Positions 16,729 to 24,502 of a DNA stretch of 34,261 nucleotides are shown one piece after another. The stretch spans positions 1 to 34,261 of the forward strand of contig QCWH01000073.1 of assembly GCA_003149565.1 (NCBI GenBank). The letters run 5' to 3'. Under the pieces are notes generated by a model that was not told the DNA's origin, did not search any database, and was given only the letters and a program-made list of their open reading frames with translations. Position 1 is the first letter of the stretch, and every line of letters begins with the position of its first letter. The position numbers were made by a program, and so were the translations under genes. Source of the stretch: Marivita sp. XM-24bin2. Lineage in GTDB: Bacteria > Pseudomonadota > Alphaproteobacteria > Rhodobacterales > Rhodobacteraceae.

Positions 16729-18399
16729 ATGACGTATCACGATACCTCTATTCCGCCCGAACTCCTGAAGGCTCCAGATGACCGGGACGGCATTTTTGTC
16801 ATGCACAATGCCGCCCGCCATCTTCGGGCGGACGGGGACCGCCTGCGCTGCGTCGATCTGATAGATAACCCACACTTGGAAACCCTCGACTTGTCAGCCT
16901 GCGCCAACCCCGTGCACCTGACGGTCCGGGGATGTCCCAAGCTCGCCACTGTTCTCCTGCCAGACGCACCACATGGGGCTGTCCTGCATTGGGAGTTCGG
17001 AGACACGGGCAGCCCGGTTCAGATCTTCGGAGCTCTCGCGTCATTCGACAGCTGTCAGCCAGATGGGCATACATGCCAGATCAAGACGGACGGTCCTACG
17101 TATGGTCGATCTCTTCTCGTTCCACCGGGCGCAGCGCCGTGCGCACCCACCGAAGACACGGATTTGTTCGTTCTTCTCGCCCCCCCTGACGAGTCCCCTC
17201 AACCCGTGCCGATCGTCACGTCCGACCTCCGGGCCGTGCACTTGCACGGCCTCACGAGCACGGACGAACTCGACCTGAACGGCCCCGCCCTCACCTTGGC
17301 CCAGATCGTCAACCTGCCGTCGCTTAGACACCTCAAGGCGGGTCCGGAGATGTCAGCCCTGTCCGTGGACCGCTGCCCGAAATTGTGCACGCTCACCGCA
17401 AGCGGATCCGTTCTACGCATCCACCGCAGCGGCGGGAGCGAAATGGATCTGACAGGCGTCTGGGATCATGCTCGTTTTGTGGCTGTGAACGCGCGCCTGA
17501 AAGGCGGTCTGATCGGCGCCACCCAAGCCCATAACTGCCGCCATATCTTTTCCGACGCGGCGAGCCTGTCGAATGCCACCGCTCCTCTGGCGGCCTTACC
17601 GTCCCCAGACGCAATCCATGACCCTTATTGGCGGACCACGCTGCACCGTTGGGTCAACACAACCGCGGCTCCGTCATCCGTTCTGCCCGCCCTGAAGATT
17701 CTACACGCCCTGCTGGATACCGAGGGCGATGCCGATGAACTCTGGGGCATGCGGCGTGATCTGCATCAGCGTCATGCCAAACTCTCCTACCTGGGCCCGG
17801 GACGTAGCGCTCTCTGGAAAGCCCCCCGGGACCTCGCCTTCGAAACCCAACAGGCGGACTTCGCCCTATGGCGCGCATGCGCGTCACAGGGCGTCGACGA
17901 CCCGGCCTATCAAGCAGCGTTGGAAACCCTTCCTTGTGTCCTCCCGATGGCCGTGCTGGCGCGTGCAGCACGAAGCGCTTCCTCAGAACAGGATCAGCAA
18001 GCCTTGTTGGCCTGTCTTTCCGCATCCATGGGCAACATGCCGACAGGATCGGACATTCCCACAAAACGCCAGGAGCCCCACCAACATACGCTGGTCGGGG
18101 TCGCGCGTCTGATCGAGGGCTTGCTGCCCCTGCGCAGCCACCCCACGGTCGCATCCATATTCTGGGATCTCCCAGAGTTCCTCGAAAAAACCTTGCCGGC
18201 TTCCTCGCGCCTCTCTCCTCTGACTGTCCTCAATCAGATGGGGCTGAGCAGTGCAGGGGCACAGCTTCTCGCGCAGGCCCGCGATTTGCTCAAAGACAAC
18301 CCGGATCTGGCCGCCAGATTTCACGCAGCTGCCCTCCAGCCACCGCGCACGGACCTGCTGGCTGCCATTCACAAAGGACACCCTCAACATGCAGACTAA
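16729..18399 (+). CDS. Uncharacterised protein with LRR-like N-terminal half
   Basis: A 556-residue soluble protein. The N-terminal half (about 30-240) has irregular leucine-rich-repeat-like units: LRCVDLIDNPHLETLDLSAC, VHLTVRGCPKLATVLL, LRAVHLHGLTSTDELDL, LPSLRHLKAGPEMSALSV, DRCPKLCTLTA. The recurrent CPKL step suggests a solenoid binding surface. The C-terminal half (300-556) is helical and Ala/Leu-rich. The ATG is preceded by GGAGAGACAG. It overlaps the MoxR gene by 11 bases, so the two are almost certainly co-translated. Inference: a sensor or substrate-recognition component feeding the MoxR ATPase. No family name is assigned. Confidence 0.6.
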   Translation: MTYHDTSIPPELLKAPDDRDGIFVMHNAARHLRADGDRLRCVDLIDNPHLETLDLSACANPVHLTVRGCPKLATVLLPDAPHGAVLHWEFGDTGSPVQIFGALASFDSCQPDGHTCQIKTDGPTYGRSLLVPPGAAPCAPTEDTDLFVLLAPPDESPQPVPIVTSDLRAVHLHGLTSTDELDLNGPALTLAQIVNLPSLRHLKAGPEMSALSVDRCPKLCTLTASGSVLRIHRSGGSEMDLTGVWDHARFVAVNARLKGGLIGATQAHNCRHIFSDAASLSNATAPLAALPSPDAIHDPYWRTTLHRWVNTTAAPSSVLPALKILHALLDTEGDADELWGMRRDLHQRHAKLSYLGPGRSALWKAPRDLAFETQQADFALWRACASQGVDDPAYQAALETLPCVLPMAVLARAARSASSEQDQQALLACLSASMGNMPTGSDIPTKRQEPHQHTLVGVARLIEGLLPLRSHPTVASIFWDLPEFLEKTLPASSRLSPLTVLNQMGLSSAGAQLLAQARDLLKDNPDLAARFHAAALQPPRTDLLAAIHKGHPQHAD

Positions 18400-19555
18400 C
18401 GCGACACCGGATCAGGTCAGCACCATCCTCGAGACGATGATTGACGCGCTCCACGCAGAGCCAAAAGACGCCGGGCTGATCCCACCCCTCATGATCTGGG
18501 GTCCACCCGGCATCGGCAAGTCCGCCATCGTACGGAGCCTTGCGGAACAACGGAAGATGGGGCTGGTTGATGTCCGCCTCGCACAGCGGGAACCGGTCGA
18601 CATGCGCGGCCTGCCCGTGCCGGACGGGGACAGCGTGCGGTGGTTGGTCGCCTCGGAATGGCCGCGCGATCCGGACAGCCGCGGCATCATCTTCTTTGAC
18701 GAATTGACGGCTGCCGACAGCACGCTTCAGGCGGCGGCCTATGAATTGATCCTGGACCGCCGCCTCGGCGATCTCTACCGCGTCCCAGACGGCTGGTACA
18801 TCGTTGCAGCCGGCAACCGCCTCGAAGATCAGGCCGTGGCGTCCACCATGTCCTCCGCCCTGTCAAACCGGTTCTGTCACCTTGAAATGGCCCCCGACAC
18901 CAGCGCCTGGCTTGGATGGGGACGCAAAGCCGGCCTCCATCCCACCGTCTTGGGATTTCTGGCGTGGCGGCCAGATCTTCTGTTCAAGTTGGAGCGTGAC
19001 AGTCAGCGCGGATGGGCAAGCCCGCGGTCCTGGGAGCGGGTCAGCTACCTTTTGAAACTTTTCGACACGGCCGGCGACACGCCACAGGAAGACCTCCTCG
19101 CGCTCCAGATCGCCGGGTTGGTCGGGGAGGCGGTGGCCACGGAATTCCTCGCCTTCCGACATATTGCGCTCGAAGGCCCCTCCGCCGAGGATATCCTGCT
19201 GCGCGGCCGGGAGCCCATGGTTCCGCGACAAGGAGACCGCCGCTTCGCGCTCGCCTCTGCCCTCATCCATGTTGCTCTGACACATCGGCGACGGCATACG
19301 TCCATCCTCTTGCGCCTTCTCACGGTGACTGAGGCCTTCGGCGCCGATTTTGCCGCGATGATCGTCAATGCGGTCACGGATGTTCTGAGCGTCCCGGAAC
19401 TCGAAGCCCTGATGGCGACCCCGGAGATGGCCTCCTGGCGCAAACGTCACGGAGTTGCCATCGGCGGCTATTCGCGACACACCGGATCGGCTTCTGCTAC
19501 CTCAGCGCAAGAGGACATGTTCGACCTGGATACCCTCATGAAAGCGGCGCAATGA
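18389..19555 (+). CDS. MoxR-type AAA+ ATPase
   Basis: A 388-residue ATPase with Walker A GPPGIGKS (38-45), Walker B IIFFDE (Asp104, Glu105), sensor-1 Asn143 in AAGNRLED and an arginine-finger candidate Arg161 in ALSNRF. A C-terminal lid extends to about 300 and a variable tail follows. MoxR ATPases form rings that remodel or activate partner proteins together with VWA-domain proteins. The ATG at 18389 lies inside the end of the preceding gene. The stop overlaps the next start as ATGA, giving strict coupling to the HExxH/VWA protein. All key catalytic residues are present. Confidence 0.92.
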   Translation: MQTNATPDQVSTILETMIDALHAEPKDAGLIPPLMIWGPPGIGKSAIVRSLAEQRKMGLVDVRLAQREPVDMRGLPVPDGDSVRWLVASEWPRDPDSRGIIFFDELTAADSTLQAAAYELILDRRLGDLYRVPDGWYIVAAGNRLEDQAVASTMSSALSNRFCHLEMAPDTSAWLGWGRKAGLHPTVLGFLAWRPDLLFKLERDSQRGWASPRSWERVSYLLKLFDTAGDTPQEDLLALQIAGLVGEAVATEFLAFRHIALEGPSAEDILLRGREPMVPRQGDRRFALASALIHVALTHRRRHTSILLRLLTVTEAFGADFAAMIVNAVTDVLSVPELEALMATPEMASWRKRHGVAIGGYSRHTGSASATSAQEDMFDLDTLMKAAQ

Positions 19556-20838
19556 TCCACGACGCCACAGGCCCCGGATCCGAAGAGATCGAAGCCTTCC
19601 AACGCCTTAAACGAGAGGCTCAGGACGCGCTGGAAAGCATACGCGCCGGGTTCCTATTGCGCCGGCCGTTTCTGGCGATGATCGCCATGCGGCTTGATCT
19701 GGTCGCGGTGATCGATGACCGTCTGCGCACGGCAGCCACGAATGGGAGCGTCATCTACTTCGATGCCCGGTTCTTCTTTGAATGCTCCGAGGAGAAACGC
19801 CTGTTCGTCTTTGCCCACGAGGTCTGGCACTGCGCCCTTGGGCACATGTCCCGGGCCGCCGGGCGTCTTCCCAACATCTGGAACATCGCGGTTGATCATG
19901 AGGTCAACTGCCTGCTCCAAGAGGACGGCTTCCCGCGACCGGACGATGCGGTGTATTTTGAAAAATATGACGGGGTGAACGCGGAAAGAGTCTATGATCA
20001 CCTTGTGAAATCTGGCGTGGATCTCCCGTCAGGCTTTGATCTTCACCTCCCCCTTGCGGGGCTGCCTCGAGAGGATGGCACGGGATCAGGCGATAACACG
20101 GTGCTGATCGACACAGACTTCCGGCCCTACGAGGCCCCACCGAGCGAGGCGCAGGCCACGCGTATGCGCCTCGAGGCCGCACGTGAAGCCAAGAAACGTC
20201 ATGGCACCCTGCCCGGTATGGTCGCATTCGAATTGGATCAGCTGGAGCATGCGCGCACCGACTGGCGACCGATCCTGTCCCGCTTCGTGAAAAACGCCAC
20301 GATGACCCGTCTCAACTGGTCGCGACCGCAGCGCCGCCATGTCCATGCGGGCCTCTACCTACCCAGTCGGCGGCGCGATAGAATGCGCATTGCCATCGCC
20401 ATCGATGTCTCGGGCAGCGTGTTCGATATCGCACCCGCCTTCATCGCCGAGGCTATGGGCATTCTCTCCCAAAGTTCTGTGACAGGCATAGACCTGATGC
20501 TGTTCGATATCGCCATCCGAACACGGGCTAACCTGACCTCTCCAGATGATCTGCCCGCTATTCTCAAAGACTGTCAGGGCGGCGGCGGAACAGACTTCCG
20601 GCCCCTGTTTGTTGACGGCCTGTTGGATGAGACTGTGGCGGCCCTGATCGTGCTGACGGACGGCTTTGGGCCCGCGCCTGACACCGCGCCCAAAACCCCG
20701 ACTTTGTGGGCCCTTACCTCGGACGGTGAAAAACCAGCGCCCTGGGGTGAAATGATCCGCCTGCCAGACTTGACACCTTCCCCTGAGCGGCGGCTTCCGC
20801 GACTGTCAATGCGACACCCCCCGCGCAGCTCCCGTTGA
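19552..20838 (+). CDS. DUF2201-type protein: metallopeptidase-like HExxH domain plus VWA
   Basis: A 428-residue protein with two parts. Residues 1-130 have a zinc-peptidase signature, HEVWHCALGH (His89, Glu90, His93, His98), followed by NIAVDHEVN (Asp115/His116), as in DUF2201 N-terminal domains. A linker (about 160-275) rich in basic residues leads to a VWA-like domain: DVSGS (Asp285, Ser287, Ser289), GGGTDF (Thr347) and LIVLTDGFG (Asp370). The MIDAS is complete. Families with this architecture are regularly paired with MoxR-like ATPases. The start overlaps the MoxR stop by 4 bases. A protease or metal-dependent adaptor activated by the MoxR ring is the likely role. Confidence 0.88.
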   Translation: MIHDATGPGSEEIEAFQRLKREAQDALESIRAGFLLRRPFLAMIAMRLDLVAVIDDRLRTAATNGSVIYFDARFFFECSEEKRLFVFAHEVWHCALGHMSRAAGRLPNIWNIAVDHEVNCLLQEDGFPRPDDAVYFEKYDGVNAERVYDHLVKSGVDLPSGFDLHLPLAGLPREDGTGSGDNTVLIDTDFRPYEAPPSEAQATRMRLEAAREAKKRHGTLPGMVAFELDQLEHARTDWRPILSRFVKNATMTRLNWSRPQRRHVHAGLYLPSRRRDRMRIAIAIDVSGSVFDIAPAFIAEAMGILSQSSVTGIDLMLFDIAIRTRANLTSPDDLPAILKDCQGGGGTDFRPLFVDGLLDETVAALIVLTDGFGPAPDTAPKTPTLWALTSDGEKPAPWGEMIRLPDLTPSPERRLPRLSMRHPPRSSR

Positions 20839-20869
20839 CCGCAACTTCTATTTTGGAAAGACCTCGTCT

Positions 20870-22003
20870 ATGAGCATTTTTACCTATTCAAGTCACGCGG
20901 GAACCGCACTCCTGACTATGCTGGCCTGGACGTCTTGGTCTGGACCAGGTCAGGCGCAGGAGATGGAGGCCCTATCGGGCGTCTGGGGCGCGCGCGTTGG
21001 TGACGTCGAGATCAGGATGTGTGCTCAATCCGATCCGGACCACCTGTTCAATAGGGATTTCGCCGCGATTTACACAACGCAGGACTACCAGATCGTGCTT
21101 CTGGACCGAGAGAGCAGCACGACATGGAGCCCGAGGCTTGCGCGGATCGTCAGCACAACAGGTCTTGATGATGGGTCTCTGCAGCTGGAGAGAGCTCCGG
21201 CAGACCTTTGGTCTGGCGTTACTCTCGTCCCGATGGAGACGGTGGAGGACACTGAGCCTTGCCTCACCCACGTCTTCAATGGGCCCCGGACCTTCCTCCT
21301 AGAACCGGTTGTGACAGCCACAGAACTGGATGGTGTGCCATACGAGGTGGTAAGCATCCTCGATCCGTCAGGACATGGAGGGGTCACCACGTTCCAGCTG
21401 CCTGGGAAAAGCCCGGGGCCGGCGGCTATCAACGCGTGGCTTGCAGACGTTCTGCCCACCACGGTCGAGGAGGCCCCCTATTATTCCTGCACGATGCATG
21501 CCCTCCAGTTCGGTGCCGGAAGCTTTTGGGAACATCGTCTCGTACCAGAATTGATCACCGACCAGATCCTTGTTGTGCAAGAAACCATGGACGTCTTTTG
21601 CGGTGGTGCCCGACCAAGCTATTCGATCGAATGGACCGTGTTCGACAGGGAAACTGGCGAGGAGATCGACACCAGTACGTGGATCAGGGAGGACGCCTTC
21701 TACGACCTCGGACATTATGCCGGACAGGGACCGGAAATCGGTGATCCAGAGGTGGCGAGAGGGTTTCGGGAGTTGATGGTCGAGGCGTTTACCGCAACAA
21801 ATCCCAGTCAATTCTGTCACGATTTACTCGACATCGTCGAAACTTGGGACGTCAGACCAAGCAGGGATGGGTTGGTACTCACGCCCTCAGACGATCTCGG
21901 GCCAGGAAGGGCGTGCGCGACCGGGTTGTCCTTCTCGATTCAGGAGATCACGCCTTACCTTATGGATGCGGCTATGATCGCTAGGTTGATGAAACGCGAA
22001 TGA
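20870..22003 (+). CDS. Secreted protein of unknown function
   Basis: A 377-residue protein with an N-terminal signal sequence (to about residue 30, GPGQAQ then E). The mature part is acidic, with several Cys (for example CAQSD, EPCLTH, YYSCTMH, VFCGG, QFCHD, RACATG) that could form disulfides in the periplasm. The segment YYSCTMHALQFGAGSFWEHR, then YSIEWTVFDRETGEEID and LTPSDDLGPGRACATG, recalls DUF3298-like layouts, but only loosely. It starts 31 bases after the DUF2201 gene with GGAAAG upstream, so it is probably the last gene of the operon. It could be a periplasmic reporter or client for the membrane-anchored products of the opposite arm. Confidence 0.6.
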   Translation: MSIFTYSSHAGTALLTMLAWTSWSGPGQAQEMEALSGVWGARVGDVEIRMCAQSDPDHLFNRDFAAIYTTQDYQIVLLDRESSTTWSPRLARIVSTTGLDDGSLQLERAPADLWSGVTLVPMETVEDTEPCLTHVFNGPRTFLLEPVVTATELDGVPYEVVSILDPSGHGGVTTFQLPGKSPGPAAINAWLADVLPTTVEEAPYYSCTMHALQFGAGSFWEHRLVPELITDQILVVQETMDVFCGGARPSYSIEWTVFDRETGEEIDTSTWIREDAFYDLGHYAGQGPEIGDPEVARGFRELMVEAFTATNPSQFCHDLLDIVETWDVRPSRDGLVLTPSDDLGPGRACATGLSFSIQEITPYLMDAAMIARLMKRE

Positions 22004-22101
22004 CGAAAACTCGGGAAGTTTTTAGCTTAAAGCTTGCGCCCGAGTGGCGTCCGCTTACAAGCAATCTCCAAAATTCATGATCAAGGAGAAGACAATGGTA
22101 T

Positions 22102-22185
22102 ATGTATTACTGGAGAAATCAATCAGGTAGAGAGTTTTCGAGAATTGAAACTGCATTCGCACTGATCGATCAACTGGATTACTGA
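22102..22185 (+). CDS. Possible 27-residue small ORF upstream of the hsdM remnant
   Basis: An ATG at 22102 opens a 27-codon frame beginning MYYWRNQSGREFSRIETAF and ending with TGA at 22183. An AAGGAG lies 12-17 bases upstream, and the coding sequence ends 17 bases before the hsdM start. Composition (aromatic N-terminus, amphipathic rest) is compatible with a real peptide or with a leftover C-terminus. The rest of 22004-22202 shows no gene. Confidence 0.25.
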   Translation: MYYWRNQSGREFSRIETAFALIDQLDY

Positions 22186-22202
22186 ACAAGAAGGGTAGCA
22201 AA

Positions 22203-22445
22203 ATGACGGGTCAACAGCAGGCAGAGGCATTGCGCCGCGAAATCTGGCAAATTGCAAACCGCGTGCGGGGCGCGGTTGATGGCTGGGATTTCAAGCAGTT
22301 CGTCCTGGGCGCGTTGTTCTATCGCTCCATCAGCGAGAACTTTACCAGCTACATCGAAGGTGGTGACGATAGCATCAACTATGCAGGCATGGCCGACGCA
22401 GACATTTCCGATGAAGCAAAAGTCGATGCGATCAAGACCAAGTAG
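22203..22445 (+). pseudogene. hsdM: hsdM remnant (type I restriction-modification methylase, N-terminus only)
   Basis: The first 80 residues of a type I R-M methyltransferase subunit: MTGQQQAEALRREIWQIANR, then VDGWDFKQFVLGALFYRSIS, ENFTSYIEGGDDSINYAGM and DEAKVDAIKTK. This is the HsdM N-terminal helical domain. Full-length HsdM is about 500 residues and continues with GYFI at this point, where a TAG now follows. The whole catalytic domain, hsdS and hsdR are absent. A good ribosome-binding site (AGAAGGG) is retained. It marks the spot where an older type I system was replaced by the present defence locus. Confidence 0.88.
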
Positions 22446-22525
22446 CCTTTCGGTCCAAACTCAGGCTCTTCAGTAATTCCGTCTCGCGGTTCAACACGCT
22501 CAATCCGAATTACTTTCCCAGTCAT
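22443..22525 (-). pseudogene. Start of an unknown minus-strand gene, cut at the hsdM junction
   Basis: An ATG at 22525 on the minus strand with GAAGGAAG before it opens MTGKVIRIERVEPRDGITEE and PEFGPKGY, then runs antisense into the hsdM remnant and stops at 22379. The good ribosome-binding site and sensible composition suggest the 5' end of a lost gene truncated at the same breakpoint as hsdM. The family is not recognised. Between 22526 and 22628 I see only the upstream regions of this fragment and the HTH gene. Confidence 0.3.
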
Positions 22526-22628
22526 TCCATCTTCCTTCAAATTAGAAATCTGCCTTCGAGAATCACCTCGACAGACCGCACGATCATAAATACCGTTTGA
22601 GGGTGTCAATTTCTGGCATGGAGATCAA

Positions 22629-23000
22629 ATGTCTTTTGCAAAAGCGCAGGATTTGCTTCGCCTTGCCCAGATGGCGGCTGCCCGGCGAGGTGGCGTCAGT
22701 CTTGAGGACATCTGCATCGAGTTCGATGTGTCGCATCGCACCGCTCAACGGATGACTGAAGCGCTCGAGGCAACTTTCGTTAATGTTTCGACCGCCGACG
22801 ATGCGGAAAGACGGCGCTACTGGCGGTTGGCTCACTTTTACTCTGCCGTTGACAAATGGAATGGACGAAACAAGTGGCGCTCTTCAGGCGGACTTGACAA
22901 ACCGGCGGGGTGGCTAGCGCTTCGGCCACATACTGATCACAGGACATCTCTTCCAAATCGGTTGCCTCCCATGGAGCGTGCAATAAGCTTTGCGCCATGA
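22629..23000 (+). CDS. Short DeoR-type HTH protein (WYL regulator lacking its WYL domain)
   Basis: A 123-residue protein. Residues 1-70 match the N-terminal HTH of WYL-domain regulators (AKAQDLLRLAQMAAARRGGV, then DICIEFDVSHRTAQRMTEAL, ERRRYWRLA). After about residue 70 similarity stops and a short unrelated tail follows, so roughly 200 residues including the ligand-sensing WYL domain are missing. The gene has GGAG before its ATG. Its stop overlaps the ATPase start as ATGA, the same coupling seen between the next two genes. It may therefore be an internally deleted but still translated operon leader. A plain DNA-binding repressor without ligand control, or a dead gene kept for coupling, are both possible. 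Confidence 0.65.
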   Translation: MSFAKAQDLLRLAQMAAARRGGVSLEDICIEFDVSHRTAQRMTEALEATFVNVSTADDAERRRYWRLAHFYSAVDKWNGRNKWRSSGGLDKPAGWLALRPHTDHRTSLPNRLPPMERAISFAP

Positions 23001-24502
23001 GAAATGCAGCGAATCGGAGGCCGAAGACAAGAGAGGTGGATGCGACGCCATATGCGGCATCGCTCATCGAGGGTCATCGCGATTTTGGTTACAGCCTCGA
23101 GACAGCTCTTGCAGACATCATCGACAACGCCATCACCGCTGGCGCTAGAACGGTAAAATTGATCGCCGACACCGTCGCAGACGAGCCGTGGATCGCGCTG
23201 GCAGATGATGGTTCGGGAATGACAGAGACCGAACTGATCGAAGCCATGCGTCTCGGTTCAAAGAATCCGACGGATGAACGCGAGGCCGAAGACCTCGGTC
23301 GGTTCGGTTTGGGCCTGAAGAGTGCCAGCTTCTCGCAGTGTCGAAGGCTGACGGTTCTGACGCGGCAAGACGATCGGACATCTTGTGCGCGCTGGGATCT
23401 GGATCGCGTCGCGAAACGGAACGACTGGAGCCTCGAACTCATCGATAACCCCGAAGTTGTGACGGGCCATGACCTCCTTCTGGAAACCGGAACGATTGTC
23501 ATTTGGGAGAAACTCGATCGCTTGAGTGGCGGTTATACACATGATCGTGCGAAGCGGGCGGAACACATGAACTCGGAGTTGTCCCGCGCAGAACATCATC
23601 TTCGTTTGGTGTTTCATCGCTTTCTGGAAGGCGCCAAGCCACGTCTGACACTGTCGCTCAACGGTCGCCCACTGAAGCCCATCGACCCCATGGCAACTAC
23701 ACACGCCGCAACGCAGAAGGACCCAGAGGAGGTGCTGCGCCTGCGTCAGGGTGACGTGCTGATAAGTTGCCACACGCTGCCCCATCACAAGCGGATGAGC
23801 CGTGAAGAATGGGAAGAAACGGGCGGTCCAGAGGGGCATCTGAAGTCCCAGGGCCTCTACGTCTATCGCGAGAAACGTCTCATCATCGCGGGTGGGTGGC
23901 TAGGTCTGGCGAGCCAAACCGAACTGACGAAACTCTGCCGGATCGCAGTCGATATTCCAAACACGATGGACGCGGAATGGAAGATCGACGTGAAGAAGGC
24001 CTCGGCCCAGCTGCCTCCGGTGGTGCGTGAGCGCCTGAAAAAGGTGGTCGAGCGGTATGTCGGCACGTCCAAGCGGACGTATCGGAGCCGGGGTCAGAAA
24101 CTGGTCGATGAAACCCGTTTCCCGATCTGGAATCGGGTGCAGAGGGATGGACAAATCGTCTTCCGCCCCAACCTCGAGCACCCTGTCTTCCGAACCTATG
24201 CCGAGCATTTGCCAGAAGACTTGCGAGAGGGTTTCGAGCGGTGCCTGCGCATTGTCGGTTCAGGTCTACCGATCGAGACGCTGCACGCTGAGCTTGTGGG
24301 GAATGCGGAAGCGGTCACGGCTGACGAGACATCAGCAAACGATCTCGAGCAGCTGGTCTACTCCCTCGCAGTGACCCTGATGGAAAACGGTGTGCCGTCC
24401 GACGCTTTGTCGGACACGCTGCAGAGTAACCCATTCTTACGAGTGCGGTGGGAAGCCGCCGCGCCGATTCTGAAAGATTTCTTGAGGACACGGATTTCAT
24501 GA
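22997..24502 (+). CDS. GHKL ATPase, MORC/MutL-like, of a restriction-modification locus
   Basis: A 501-residue protein with an N-terminal GHKL ATPase domain: ALADIIDNAITAGA (Asn44), ALADDGSGM (Asp70, Gly72, Gly74), LGRFGLGLKSAS (100-110) and a Thr-containing strand ETGTIVIWEKL. A transducer-like region (about 200-345, with SREEWEETGGPEGHLKSQGL and VYREKRLIIAGGW) and a helical C-terminus follow. This is the MORC/MutL-like class found beside DNA methylases in bacterial R-M systems. ATP-driven dimer closure on DNA is the expected mechanism. It couples by ATGA to the gene before and by a 4-base overlap to the Z1 gene after. Confidence 0.88.
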   Translation: MRNAANRRPKTREVDATPYAASLIEGHRDFGYSLETALADIIDNAITAGARTVKLIADTVADEPWIALADDGSGMTETELIEAMRLGSKNPTDEREAEDLGRFGLGLKSASFSQCRRLTVLTRQDDRTSCARWDLDRVAKRNDWSLELIDNPEVVTGHDLLLETGTIVIWEKLDRLSGGYTHDRAKRAEHMNSELSRAEHHLRLVFHRFLEGAKPRLTLSLNGRPLKPIDPMATTHAATQKDPEEVLRLRQGDVLISCHTLPHHKRMSREEWEETGGPEGHLKSQGLYVYREKRLIIAGGWLGLASQTELTKLCRIAVDIPNTMDAEWKIDVKKASAQLPPVVRERLKKVVERYVGTSKRTYRSRGQKLVDETRFPIWNRVQRDGQIVFRPNLEHPVFRTYAEHLPEDLREGFERCLRIVGSGLPIETLHAELVGNAEAVTADETSANDLEQLVYSLAVTLMENGVPSDALSDTLQSNPFLRVRWEAAAPILKDFLRTRIS

